From the NCBI RefSeq assembly GCF_018130065.1, contig NZ_JAFCME010000040.1:1-48942 (forward strand): 48,942 nucleotides of DNA. The letters are read 5' to 3'. Below the pieces are notes generated by a model. That model had not been told where the DNA came from. It saw only the letters and a list, made by a program, of their open reading frames with translations, and made no database searches. Of this stretch, positions 32,994 to 41,597 are shown one piece after another. This DNA comes from Bradyrhizobium sp. AUGA SZCCT0158. Its GTDB lineage: Bacteria > Pseudomonadota > Alphaproteobacteria > Rhizobiales > Xanthobacteraceae. Made by a program: the position numbers and the translations under genes. Positions within the stretch are counted from its first letter, which is position 1. Each line of letters opens with the position of its first letter.

Positions 32994-33752
32994 TTATGCG
33001 CCGAGATAGGCGGCGACGACGTCGGGATGGCGCTGCACTTCGGAAGGTGACCCCATCGCGATCACCTTGCCGTAATTCAGTGCGATCACCCGGTCCGACA
33101 CCCGGTTCACCAGCGACATGTCGTGTTCGACCATCAGAACGGTGATGCCGAGGTCGGTCTTCAGGTCGCGGATCCAGAACGACATGTCGCCGGTTTCCTC
33201 GACGTTCAGCCCGGAAGACGGCTCGTCCAGCAGGATCAGTTTCGGCTCCGAGCACAGCGCGCGTGCAAGCTCGATCACCTTGCGGACGCCGTAGGGCAGC
33301 CCCGAGATCAGCTTGTCGCGATAGACTTCGAGGTCGAGGAACTCGATCACCTGCTCGACACGGCGGCGATGCGCCTTTTCGTGGGCGCGCACGCTCGGCA
33401 GGAACAGCAACTCCTGCCACAGCTGCGTGGTGGAGTGGCGGTGCCGGCCGACCAAGAGATTGCTCAGCATCGTCGCGTTCTCGAACAGTTCGATGTTCTG
33501 AAAGGTGCGGGCAATGCCGAGGCCGGCGATTTCGTAAGCCGGCTGCTGGGTGATGTCTTGATCCTCGAAGTAGATCTTGCCCGAGGTCGGCGGGTAAATG
33601 CGCGAAATCAGATTGAAGATCGAGCTCTTGCCGGCGCCGTTGGGGCCGATGATCGAGAGGATCTCGCCCTTCTCCACCGCGAAGCTGACGGCATCGACCG
33701 CCTTGAGGCCACCGAAGTGCAAGGACAGGTCTTCGGCACGGAAATAGGTCAT
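32994..33752 (-). CDS. livG: HAAT-family ABC transporter ATPase (LivG-like)
   Basis: The protein has 252 residues. Walker A GPNGAGKSS (about 37-45), the LivG-typical ARTFQNIELF after the Q-loop, signature LPYGVRKVIELARAL (the Liv variant, with LPYG in place of LSGG), Walker B LILLDEPSSGLN and switch MVEHDM are present. Its start overlaps the LivM-like stop by four bases. Confidence 0.93.
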   Translation of the reverse strand: MTYFRAEDLSLHFGGLKAVDAVSFAVEKGEILSIIGPNGAGKSSIFNLISRIYPPTSGKIYFEDQDITQQPAYEIAGLGIARTFQNIELFENATMLSNLLVGRHRHSTTQLWQELLFLPSVRAHEKAHRRRVEQVIEFLDLEVYRDKLISGLPYGVRKVIELARALCSEPKLILLDEPSSGLNVEETGDMSFWIRDLKTDLGITVLMVEHDMSLVNRVSDRVIALNYGKVIAMGSPSEVQRHPDVVAAYLGA

Positions 33753-34900
33753 CGGTTCCGCTCCGACTTCACATAGATTTTCTGCCGCTTGAAAGTGGCG
33801 CGCTTGTAGAGCGGGAACAGCTGGAAGAAGAGCTTGATCTTCAGCCAGCGTCCGTAGAGGCCAAGCGGCTCGAACAGCACGAACAGCACGATGATCAGGC
33901 CGTAGATCGCGCCCTTGAGGCCGTTGGCGGAAGCGATGGCGGCGGCCTTGTCCTGAATTTGAGACGCACTCTCCTTGCCCGCGCCAAACGTCGAAGCGAC
34001 GCCCGCGATCATTCCGGGCAAGTCGTCCTTAAGATAGGTCAGGAGCGGATCGATCATGACCAGGAAGATGGCGCCCAGCACCGCGCCGTGCAGACTGAAC
34101 GAGCCGCCGATCAGGATCACGATGATGAACTCGATCGAGAGCAGCAGCGTGAACATTTCCGGGCTGATGAAGGAAAGTTTGTGGGCGAACAGGCAGCCCG
34201 CGAATCCGGTGATCGCGGCGCTGATCGCAAACGACTTGACCTTGTAGAGCGAGACGTTGATGCCCATGCTGCGCGCCGCCGTCTCGCTGTCGCGGATGGC
34301 GACGAAGGCGCGGCCGGTCGGCGAACGCAGGAGGTTCAGGGTGCCGACGATGGTCAGGATCAGGAAACCCAGACAAAGGAAATAGAAGCTCGGACTATCG
34401 CGCGATATCGCCATGCCGAACAACTGCATGGTCTTGACGCGCATGCCCTCATTGCCATGGGTCACGCTTTCCCAGCGCGCCAGGATTTCCTCGACGATGA
34501 AGGCAAAGGAAATCGTCGCAATGACGAGATAGATGCCCTGCAGCCGCAGCGCCGGGAATCCGACCAGCGCGCCGACTACGCCGGTCAGCAGGCCTGCGGC
34601 CAGGAAATACACCGGAAACGGGACGTTGTATTGCTGCAGGAAGGCCGCCGTATAGGCGCCGATGGCGAGGAAGGCGGCGTGCCCCAGCGACGCCTGCCCG
34701 GTAAAGCCGGTCAGGATCATCAGCCCGACGCCGACGGTAGCGTAGATGCAGACGAACACTAGCTGGCTGACAATATAGCTGGACAGCACAAACGGCGCGA
34801 TCGCCAGCAGTGCCAGCAGCACGCCATAGGTGACCAGATAGCCGCTGTGCGGCATCAACCGGATGTCGTCTTCGTAGTCGGTCTTGAAGAGAAAACGCAT
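33749..34900 (-). CDS. livM: HAAT-family ABC transporter permease (LivM-like)
   Basis: The protein has 383 residues and many membrane helices. The family signature LTGFTGQASLGHAAFLAIGAYTAAFL lies near residues 64-89. The later segment RSPTGRAFVAIRDSETAARSMGINVSLYKVKSFAISAAITGFAG is the LivM coupling region. A basic C-terminal tail (LFPLYKRATFKRQKIYVKSERNR) follows the last helix. It forms the channel with the LivH-like protein. It overlaps the LivG-like gene by four bases, which indicates translational coupling. Confidence 0.94.
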   Translation of the reverse strand: MRFLFKTDYEDDIRLMPHSGYLVTYGVLLALLAIAPFVLSSYIVSQLVFVCIYATVGVGLMILTGFTGQASLGHAAFLAIGAYTAAFLQQYNVPFPVYFLAAGLLTGVVGALVGFPALRLQGIYLVIATISFAFIVEEILARWESVTHGNEGMRVKTMQLFGMAISRDSPSFYFLCLGFLILTIVGTLNLLRSPTGRAFVAIRDSETAARSMGINVSLYKVKSFAISAAITGFAGCLFAHKLSFISPEMFTLLLSIEFIIVILIGGSFSLHGAVLGAIFLVMIDPLLTYLKDDLPGMIAGVASTFGAGKESASQIQDKAAAIASANGLKGAIYGLIIVLFVLFEPLGLYGRWLKIKLFFQLFPLYKRATFKRQKIYVKSERNR

Positions 34901-34908
34901 CGCGGCCC

Positions 34909-35784
34909 CTAAACCTTCTTGCGTGTGTGCACACCGAACAGGCCTTCGGGTTTGAGCAGCAACACCACGAGGAGAACGAGGTAAGGCGCGACGTCTTTCC
35001 AGCCTTGCGGCAGATAGAAGCCGGCCATGCTCTCAATCACGCCGATCAGGACACCACCGACCACCGCACCTGGAATCGATCCGAAGCCGCCGAGCACCGC
35101 GGCGGGAAACGCCTTCAATCCCAGCACCAGCCCGACGTTGGAATGAATGAAGGTGATCGGAGCCAGCAGCACGCCGGCAGCTGTTGCGACCGCAGCGCTG
35201 ATCGCCCAGACGATCGACACCACCCGCTTGACCGGAATGCCCATGTAATAGGCAGCCAGCATGTTCTCGGAACTGGCGCGCATCGCGGTGCCGAGCGTGG
35301 TGCGGTTGAAGAACAGATAGAGCAAGCCGCAAAGGATGATGGTCGCAGCGATCACCGAGAGCTTGTCATGGGCCAGCACCAGCGAGCCGATCCGCAACAC
35401 GCCCTGGCTGAACGGGGTCTCGATCTTGAGGTCGTCGGTGCCCCAGATCATGCCGGCGATGGAGCGCAGGAAGTATCCGAGCCCGATCGTCGCCATGATG
35501 ATGGAAAACTGGGGATAGCCGAGGATCGGACGCACCACCACGCGTTCGGCCAGCATGCCAAACAGCGCCATGCAGATGACGGCGCCGGCGAATCCGAGCC
35601 AGTAATTGAGGCCGAGCATACCGATGAAAGTGAAGGCGAAGAAACCGCCCAGCATCATCAAATCGCCCTGGGCGAAATTGACGACCTCGGTGGCCTTGTA
35701 CACCAGCACGAAGCCGAGCGCGATCAGGCCGTAAACGCAGCCAAGTGCGATGCCACTCACCAGTTGCTGAACGAAGTCCAGCAT
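34909..35784 (-). CDS. livH: HAAT-family ABC transporter permease (LivH-like)
   Basis: The protein has 291 residues and about eight membrane helices. It opens with FVQQLVSGIALGCVYGLIALGFVLVYKATEVVNFAQGDLMMLGGF, the classic LivH N terminus, and has the coupling region TLGTAMRASSENMLAAYYMGIPVKRVVSIVWAISA. It is first in the operon, with a strong GGGAGGGG ribosome site before the ATG. The promoter must lie in the 350 bases upstream, which hold a 12-base tandem repeat. Confidence 0.94.
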   Translation of the reverse strand: MLDFVQQLVSGIALGCVYGLIALGFVLVYKATEVVNFAQGDLMMLGGFFAFTFIGMLGLNYWLGFAGAVICMALFGMLAERVVVRPILGYPQFSIIMATIGLGYFLRSIAGMIWGTDDLKIETPFSQGVLRIGSLVLAHDKLSVIAATIILCGLLYLFFNRTTLGTAMRASSENMLAAYYMGIPVKRVVSIVWAISAAVATAAGVLLAPITFIHSNVGLVLGLKAFPAAVLGGFGSIPGAVVGGVLIGVIESMAGFYLPQGWKDVAPYLVLLVVLLLKPEGLFGVHTRKKV

Positions 35785-36134
35785 TGATTCCCCTCCCCCG
35801 GATGCCCCGCGATTCTACGGATCGCCTTAACGCATCCTGCCTTCGCGCTCTTGTGTCGAAGCGCTGAAGGCCACATATGTCCGTCCCCATTGAGACCAAA
35901 GCGCCGACGACTGTCAACAGAGCGCTGGTTGCGACCCGCGTTAACAATTGCGCAGAAATGCCGCAGGGCGGAAGTTGGCTTTGAAGTCGCCTTGGAAGTT
36001 GCCTTGGAAGTTGCCTTGGAAGTTGCCTTGGAAGCGTTCATATCGGCGCGATTTGGGGTCTTCGATTCACCGCACCGAAAGTTCTTGGGTCCATGGTTCG
36101 CGGCGACACATGAAACCCGGACCGTCCCGACCTC
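35785..36134. other. Divergent intergenic region between HAAT operon and ABC exporter genes
   Basis: These 350 bases contain no convincing gene; the open frames here translate the tandem repeat at 35971-36035. Promoters for both directions must be present. GCGTTAACAATTGCGC at 35938-35953 is a loose palindrome. No consensus sigma-54 or CtrA site was found. Confidence 0.5.
35971..36035. repeat. Tandem 12-base repeat (GAAGTTGCCTTG), five units plus a partial
   Basis: Units begin at 35971, 35983, 35995, 36007 and 36019. The last three are identical, the second differs at one position (GAAGTCGCCTTG) and the first at three. A partial copy (GAAGC) follows. The unit is a multiple of three, so every frame across it gives a tetrapeptide repeat, which explains the spurious open frames. 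Confidence 0.95.
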
Positions 36135-36884
36135 ATGAACCCCGATGTATCAGCGTTGCAGGTGCGAGGGTTAACGAAGCGTTTTGACCGCCCGGCGGTC
36201 GATGCCCTCGATCTCACCGTCCACCGCGGCGAATTCTACGCCCTGCTCGGCCCCAACGGTGCCGGCAAGACCACGACGTTGCGCATGGTGGCCGGGCTGT
36301 TGCGGCCCGACGCCGGCGCTGTCTCTATATTGGGCATCGATGCACTCGCCGATCCCGTCGCCGCCAAGCAGATCATGGCGTGGGTGTCGGACGAGCCGAT
36401 GATTTATGACAAGCTGACGCCCCTGGAATATCTCGAATTCGTTGCCGGCCTCTGGGGCGTCGATGCTTCGATTGCCGAATCCTCCGCGCAGGATCTGCTG
36501 GTGTCGCTCGGGCTTCAGCCGCATCTGCACGAACGCTGCGAAGGCTTTTCGAAAGGTATGCGCCAGAAGGTGGCGTTGGCCGGTGCACTGGTCCATGACC
36601 CCCGCCTGATCATCCTCGATGAACCGCTCACCGGCCTCGACGCGCTGTCCGCGCGTCACGTCAAGGGATTGCTGCAGGCACGCGTCCGCGCCGGCTGCAC
36701 CGTCATCATGACGACGCATATTCTCGAAGTCGCCGAACGGATGGCCGACCGGATCGGCGTCATCGCCGCGGGCCGGCTGGTGGCCGAAGGCACGCTCACC
36801 GAATTGCGCCAGCAGAACGGCCGTAACGACACCAGCCTCGAAGACATGTTCATTGCACTCGTCGACACCGACGCGGCCGCATGA
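36135..36884 (+). CDS. ABC transporter ATPase (ABC-2 exporter type)
   Basis: The protein has 249 residues. Walker A GPNGAGKTT (about 39-47), signature FSKGMRQKVALAGAL, Walker B LIILDEPLTGLD and switch MTTHILE are complete. The GMRQK-type signature and the short length fit the DrrA/CcmA-like group that works with ABC-2 exporters. It overlaps the following permease gene by four bases (ATGA), so the two form one unit. The cargo is unknown. It is divergent from the HAAT operon. Confidence 0.92.
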   Translation: MNPDVSALQVRGLTKRFDRPAVDALDLTVHRGEFYALLGPNGAGKTTTLRMVAGLLRPDAGAVSILGIDALADPVAAKQIMAWVSDEPMIYDKLTPLEYLEFVAGLWGVDASIAESSAQDLLVSLGLQPHLHERCEGFSKGMRQKVALAGALVHDPRLIILDEPLTGLDALSARHVKGLLQARVRAGCTVIMTTHILEVAERMADRIGVIAAGRLVAEGTLTELRQQNGRNDTSLEDMFIALVDTDAAA

Positions 36885-38404
36885 GTTCGGCCGCTGATCT
36901 CACCTGGTTTGCCCGGCACGAAATCCGGCTGGCGTGGCGCGAATGGCTCGCCATGATGACGGGCGCGCGGCGAAAACGAACGCGCGCCGTGATCGGGCTG
37001 CTCGTGCTCGCCGCCTTCCTGCATCTGCCGGCCTATGCGGTGATCGGCCGCTTTGCCGATCTGCAGGCCCCGCTCGACAAGCCGACGCTGATCGTCATGT
37101 CAGCAACGATCTTCCTGGCCTGGGCCCTGATGCTGTCGCAGGCGATCGAATCGGTGACGCGGGTGTTCTATGCGCGCGCCGACCTCGATTTGATCATGTC
37201 GTCGCCGGTCAGGCTGACCAACATCTTCTCGGTGCGGATCGCGGCAATCGCACTCTCGGTCACGGCCATGGCGCTGCTGTTGTCGAGCCCTTTCGTCGAC
37301 GTTCTCGTGATCGGCGGCGGCATCAGGTGGTTTTCGGCGTTTGGCGTCGTCATCGCCATTGGCCTGTCGGCCGCGGCGGTTGCGATCGCAATCACGGTAC
37401 TATTGTTTCGCTTGATCGGCCCGAGCCGCACGCGGCTCGCCGCGCAAATTCTCGCCGCCGTCATCGGCGCGGGTTTTGTCATCGCGCTTCAGGTCGCCGC
37501 GATCCTCTCCTACGGCACGCTGTCGCGGTTCACGGTGCTGACGTCGGACGCCGCGGCGGCCTACGCCCCCGATTTCGACAGTCCGCTGTGGTGGCCGGCG
37601 CGCGCCGCGATCGGGGACGGCGAAATGCTCTCGCTTCTGCTGGCCGGCAGCCTCGTGCTGCTCGGCGGCGTGATGGCGGTCTTCTCGCCAAAATTTGCCG
37701 GCACCGTCGTCAGCGCCGCCGCGACCGCAACGACAACCCGACGCGGGTCGCGGACGACCTCGTTTCGCCGCGGTTCGCGGCAAGCCGCGCTGCGCTGGAA
37801 GGAGTTCATGCTGCTGCGGCGCGATCCCTGGCTGGTGTCGCAGAGCCTGATGCAATTGCTTTATCTGGTGCCGCCGGCGCTGATGCTGTGGCGCAGCTTC
37901 TCCGATAGCTCGGCCGCGACCGTCCTGATCACGCCCGTGATCGTGATGGCGGCCGGCCAGCTCGCCGGCGGTCTCGCCTGGCTGACGATTTCAGGCGAGG
38001 ACGCGGCAGATCTGGTCGCGACCGCCCCGATGCCGCCCGGCAGCGTGATCAGGGCCAAGGTCGAAGTGGTGATGATCGCGATCGGCGTCATCTTCGCTCC
38101 CTTGGTGGCTGCACTGGCCTTGGCCTCGCCCGTGCAGGCAGCGGTCACCGCCATCTTCGTCGTCATCGCCACCGTGTCGGCGGCCGCGATCCAGCTGTGG
38201 TTTCGCGTCCAGGCCAAGCGCAGCCAGTTTCGCCGCCGCCAGACCTCGTCACGCATCGCGACATTTGCCGAGGCGTTCTGCTCGATCGGATGGGCGGCGA
38301 CCGCGATCCTCGCCGTCACAATCCCGATCGCCGCCCTCATCAGCGGCGCCATGACCGCGCTGATGCTGGCCGGGACGTGGAAGATCAGCCCGCGAAGGGA
38401 TTGA
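36881..38404 (+). CDS. ABC exporter permease, ABC-2-like, unknown substrate
   Basis: The protein has 507 residues with about ten to twelve hydrophobic segments in two halves. A hydrophilic loop in the middle (TTRRGSRTTSFRRGSRQAALRWKEFMLLRRDPWLVSQSLMQ, about residues 285-325) separates them. The RWKEFMLLRRDPWLVSQ part is typical of the cytoplasmic coupling segment of large ABC-2-like permeases. It is coupled to the ATPase gene. No substrate can be named. The following 216 bases to the TelA gene carry no recognisable feature. Confidence 0.82.
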   Translation: MSSAADLTWFARHEIRLAWREWLAMMTGARRKRTRAVIGLLVLAAFLHLPAYAVIGRFADLQAPLDKPTLIVMSATIFLAWALMLSQAIESVTRVFYARADLDLIMSSPVRLTNIFSVRIAAIALSVTAMALLLSSPFVDVLVIGGGIRWFSAFGVVIAIGLSAAAVAIAITVLLFRLIGPSRTRLAAQILAAVIGAGFVIALQVAAILSYGTLSRFTVLTSDAAAAYAPDFDSPLWWPARAAIGDGEMLSLLLAGSLVLLGGVMAVFSPKFAGTVVSAAATATTTRRGSRTTSFRRGSRQAALRWKEFMLLRRDPWLVSQSLMQLLYLVPPALMLWRSFSDSSAATVLITPVIVMAAGQLAGGLAWLTISGEDAADLVATAPMPPGSVIRAKVEVVMIAIGVIFAPLVAALALASPVQAAVTAIFVVIATVSAAAIQLWFRVQAKRSQFRRRQTSSRIATFAEAFCSIGWAATAILAVTIPIAALISGAMTALMLAGTWKISPRRD

Positions 38405-38620
38405 TGCGGAAGCGTCCGGCATTCAGCCGTGAACCTCGGCAGATCGAGCCCCGACAAAGCGATATCCTATTGAAGTTGAGGACAGATTTCCGGCAAGCCT
38501 GATTGGCTGGGAGGCCACGCCGCCGTCATCGATTCGTTTGGCTGGCTGGGCTATCTTGCCGAAGCACTACCGCGGCACCATGTGGCACCCCGGGAATGAG
38601 CACACAGGAGAGGAAGCGCG

Positions 38621-39679
38621 ATGAGCGAAGCCATCAATGTCCCGGCGGTCATGGTGGACGCGACCGCGGTCGCGCGGATCAAGTCGGAGATCGACATCTC
38701 CGATCGGTCGCGCATCGTTACCTTCGGCGATCGCGCGCAGCGATCAGTCGTTGAGTTCGCGGACCGCATCCTCGCCCAAACCCAGAACCGGGAGCTCGGG
38801 ACGACAGGCAAATTGTTGTCGGACATCCTGGGCAAGGCGCGCGGGCTCGATCCAGCGACGCTCAAGGACAGCGGCTTTTTCACGCGCCTGTTCTCCTCGA
38901 TGGAATCGCGCTTGCGGCGGTTCTCCGAACAATTCGGCGACGTCGCCTCCCAGATCGACCGCGTCTGCGTCGAACTCGACCGCAACAAGGAAACCTTGCG
39001 GCGCGATATCGCCGTGCTGGACGAACTGCACGAACAAACCAAGGCATCGCTCGGCGACCTCGATTCGCACATCGCCGCCGGCAAGACCTTTGCCGAAGAC
39101 TTCCGCCGTGGCCGGCTGATCGAACTTGAACAGGCCGTGAAGGCAGCCGGCGAAGGCAGCGACGCCTTGCTGGCGGCGCAAACCTATCAGGATGCCGCGC
39201 AGGCGCTCGACCGGCTCGAGAAGCGCGTCTTCTATCTGCAGCAGGCGCGCCAGATCGGCATTCAGCAGTTGCCGCAGATCCGTATCGTGCAGTCCGGCGA
39301 CGAGACCCTAATCGAGAACCTGCAGGCGACGACCGAACTGACGATCCCGGTCTGGAAGCAGAAGATGATCCTGCTGCTCGGCCTTACCCGCCAGAAGTCC
39401 GCGCTCGACTTGCAGAAGACCGTCACCGACGCCACCAACGAGATGATGAAACAGGCCTCTGAGATGATGAAGACCCAGGCGATCGAGATCGAAAAGCAAT
39501 CACAGCGCGGCATCATCGATATCGCGACGCTGGAGAAAACCAATAGCGATCTGGTCGACACGATTTCGGGCGTCCTCAACGTCCAGGCGGAAGGCCGCAA
39601 GAAGCGCGCCGAGATCGAGCAGCGGATGGCGCAATTGACCGACGAGTTGAAGTCAGCGATGTCCAAGTCGACGACATGA
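38621..39679 (+). CDS. telA: TelA-family (toxic anion resistance) protein
   Basis: The protein has 352 residues, almost entirely helical and rich in Gln, Glu, Lys and Arg, with no membrane segment or signal peptide. The segments FTRLFSSMESRLRRFSEQFGDVASQIDRVCVEL, LLAAQTYQDAAQALDRLEKRVFYL and TIPVWKQKMILLLGLTRQKSALDLQKTVTDATNEMM match the TelA/YaaN family, linked to tellurite and envelope-stress resistance by unknown means. Ribosome site AGGAGAGGAAG. The XpaC-like gene starts 81 bases on, a pairing also known from Bacillus xpaC-yaaN. Confidence 0.92.
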   Translation: MSEAINVPAVMVDATAVARIKSEIDISDRSRIVTFGDRAQRSVVEFADRILAQTQNRELGTTGKLLSDILGKARGLDPATLKDSGFFTRLFSSMESRLRRFSEQFGDVASQIDRVCVELDRNKETLRRDIAVLDELHEQTKASLGDLDSHIAAGKTFAEDFRRGRLIELEQAVKAAGEGSDALLAAQTYQDAAQALDRLEKRVFYLQQARQIGIQQLPQIRIVQSGDETLIENLQATTELTIPVWKQKMILLLGLTRQKSALDLQKTVTDATNEMMKQASEMMKTQAIEIEKQSQRGIIDIATLEKTNSDLVDTISGVLNVQAEGRKKRAEIEQRMAQLTDELKSAMSKSTT

Positions 39680-39760
39680 AGTCCGCGATGCGACGTTGCC
39701 TTGCCGGCCTGCTGTTGGCGCTGGCGCTTGGCGCTTCGCGCGGTGCGAGGCTATAACGGA

Positions 39761-40420
39761 ATGCTATCAGGCTTTTCAGCCATGAACTGGATCGCGGGCG
39801 GCGCCGCGGCCGCCGTCCTGCTGCCGGTGCTGGCGATCGGCGCCGGCATGCCATTCTGGGTCGCCTGCATCGTCAGCCTGGCGGCGGGCGGCGGGCTGGT
39901 GACGGCGTTTTCGCCGCGCAAACCGTTCGAGGGGCTGGATTCCAGCGGGGCCGCGCGAGGCAGAATCGAATTCGCGCGGGAACTGCTGACCGATGCCGAG
40001 CCGCTGGCGGTGCGGCTGGAGGTCGCCGTGAGTTCGATCGGCACGCCTGAGGTCGCCGACCGCGTGCGCCATCTGGCGCGGGTTTCCCGCGAGATCTTCG
40101 CGGGTGTCGAAGATGACCCGCTGCGCGTCGACCTGGTGCGGCGCTTCCTCACCTATTATTTGCCGCGGGCGGCCGAACTCGCCGAGGCCTACGCGCTGCT
40201 TGAGAAGGGCGGCATGCGCGACACGGTGCGGATCACCACGACGGCTGAACTGATCGACCGGCTCGATACCGCGTTCACCCATTACGCGAGGAATTTGCAG
40301 AGTGCCGACCTCGGCAATCTGGACATCGAGCTCAAGCTGCTGAAGAGCTCACTCGACGATGACCTCGGGCCACCGCCACAACTCGGCGCTCCCTCGGATC
40401 CAGGGAAAGGGAGAGCCTGA
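39761..40420 (+). CDS. XpaC-like (bromo-chloroindolyl phosphate hydrolysis family) membrane protein
   Basis: The protein has about 219 residues. Two membrane segments near the N terminus (WIAGGAAAAVLLPVLAIGAGM and FWVACIVSLAAGGGLVTAF) precede a soluble helical domain with the family-like LRVDLVRRFLTYYLPRAAELAEAYALLE and DRLDTAFTHYARNLQSADLGNLDIELKLLKSSL. This matches the XpaC family found next to TelA. The start could be the ATG at 39761 or the one at 39782; neither has an ideal ribosome site, and the TTG further up is unlikely. Function is unknown beyond the TelA link. Confidence 0.8.
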   Translation: MLSGFSAMNWIAGGAAAAVLLPVLAIGAGMPFWVACIVSLAAGGGLVTAFSPRKPFEGLDSSGAARGRIEFARELLTDAEPLAVRLEVAVSSIGTPEVADRVRHLARVSREIFAGVEDDPLRVDLVRRFLTYYLPRAAELAEAYALLEKGGMRDTVRITTTAELIDRLDTAFTHYARNLQSADLGNLDIELKLLKSSLDDDLGPPPQLGAPSDPGKGRA

Positions 40421-40491
40421 CGGCTCGATCGATTGGCGACGGCGTAGCCAGCTACTGCTTCTCAACTTCGCTCGTTCGATCGCTGCTCTGC

Positions 40492-41466
40492 CTACGCCCT
40501 GATCAATTCCAGCACCGCCGCCGCAAACGCCTCGGGCTCTTCCTGCGGCAAATTATGCCCGGCGCGCGGCACCACCCGATGAACCCGGCGGCCGGCGAAT
40601 TTCGGCGCGCTCTTGCTGCCGTCGGTGGCCGGGCTCACGCCATCCCCGTCGCCGTCGAGCGTAATGGTCGGCACCACAATCGCGGGCTGCGCCGCCAACC
40701 GGCGCTGCAGATCGGCATATTGCGGATCACCCTCGGCAAGGCCGTAGCGATGGCGATAGCTGTGGATCACCACCTCGACATAGTCAGGATTGTCGTGCGC
40801 GACTGCGGTCCGCTCGAAGCAGGCGTCGTCGAAATGCCAGTTCGGCGACCATTGCTGCCATAATAACTTGGCGATCCCGCGCCGGTCGGCGGCAAGGCCG
40901 GCGCGGCCACGCTCGAGCTGGAAATAATACTGATACCAGAGCGCCACTTCGCGGTCCGGCCGCGCCGGCACCATCGCGTTGGCGATATCCTGGATGTTGT
41001 AGCCGTTGACCGACACCAGGCCGATGCAGCGCTCCGGCCAGAGTGCCGCACCGATACAGGCGGCGCGGCCGCCCCAATCATAGCCCGCGAACACCGCGCG
41101 CTTGATGCCGAGCGCATCCATCAGCGCCATCAAATCCGCGCCCAATGCCGCCTGCTCGCCCGACCGCCGCGTGGCCTTGTCGCGAAACCGGGTCGGCCCA
41201 TAGCCGCGCAGATAGGGAACGATGACGCGGCACCCTTCGGCGGCAAGCTGCGGCGCCACGTCCACATAGGTGTGAATGTCGTAAGGGAAGCCGTGCATCA
41301 GCATGACGACCGGCCCATCCGCCGGACCCGCCTCGTAATAGGCGATCTTGAGCACGCCGGCATCTATGCTGCGCAGCGGTTCCAGCCGCCTCGAAGATGG
41401 TGCGCGTGGGGTCTTTTTGGCTGGCGTGGAGGCTTGTTCGGTCAAGGCGTCACTCCGTTGTGGCAT
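40492..41466 (-). CDS. Alpha/beta hydrolase, epoxide-hydrolase-like
   Basis: The protein has 324 residues. The oxyanion-hole motif HGFPYDIHTY (about residues 59-68), a nucleophile elbow GYDWGG with Asp where lipases have Ser (about 128-133), and the catalytic His in RAGHNLPQEEPEAF near the C terminus fit epoxide hydrolases and haloalkane dehalogenases. A cap domain with YQYYFQLERGR and SPNWHF follows the core. The first 30 residues are low-complexity and basic (TPAKKTPRAPSSRRLEP), so translation may begin later; no strong ribosome site helps. It is divergent from the MBL-fold gene. The substrate is unknown. Confidence 0.88.
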   Translation of the reverse strand: MPQRSDALTEQASTPAKKTPRAPSSRRLEPLRSIDAGVLKIAYYEAGPADGPVVMLMHGFPYDIHTYVDVAPQLAAEGCRVIVPYLRGYGPTRFRDKATRRSGEQAALGADLMALMDALGIKRAVFAGYDWGGRAACIGAALWPERCIGLVSVNGYNIQDIANAMVPARPDREVALWYQYYFQLERGRAGLAADRRGIAKLLWQQWSPNWHFDDACFERTAVAHDNPDYVEVVIHSYRHRYGLAEGDPQYADLQRRLAAQPAIVVPTITLDGDGDGVSPATDGSKSAPKFAGRRVHRVVPRAGHNLPQEEPEAFAAAVLELIRA

Positions 41467-41597
41467 CCGGCCACACGGTATCGCCTAACGCCGGTGAAGC
41501 AAATGTGGCACGGGAGCTGTGCGCGATTGACATCATGACGGGCGCTGAATTCGGCGATACAGTATGCCAGCGGCCGTCGCCGCATACGGGTCATGCC

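Noticed and set aside
34927..35787. 286-codon open frame on the plus strand
   Set aside because: It is antisense to the LivH-like permease; His/Gln/Asp-rich with no recognisable fold.
35971..36035. CRISPR-like short repeats
   Set aside because: The 12-base units are directly adjacent with no spacers.
35757..36041. 94-codon frame with a repeated ATSK tetrapeptide
   Set aside because: The repeated part is simply the translated 12-base minisatellite, and it overlaps the LivH start.
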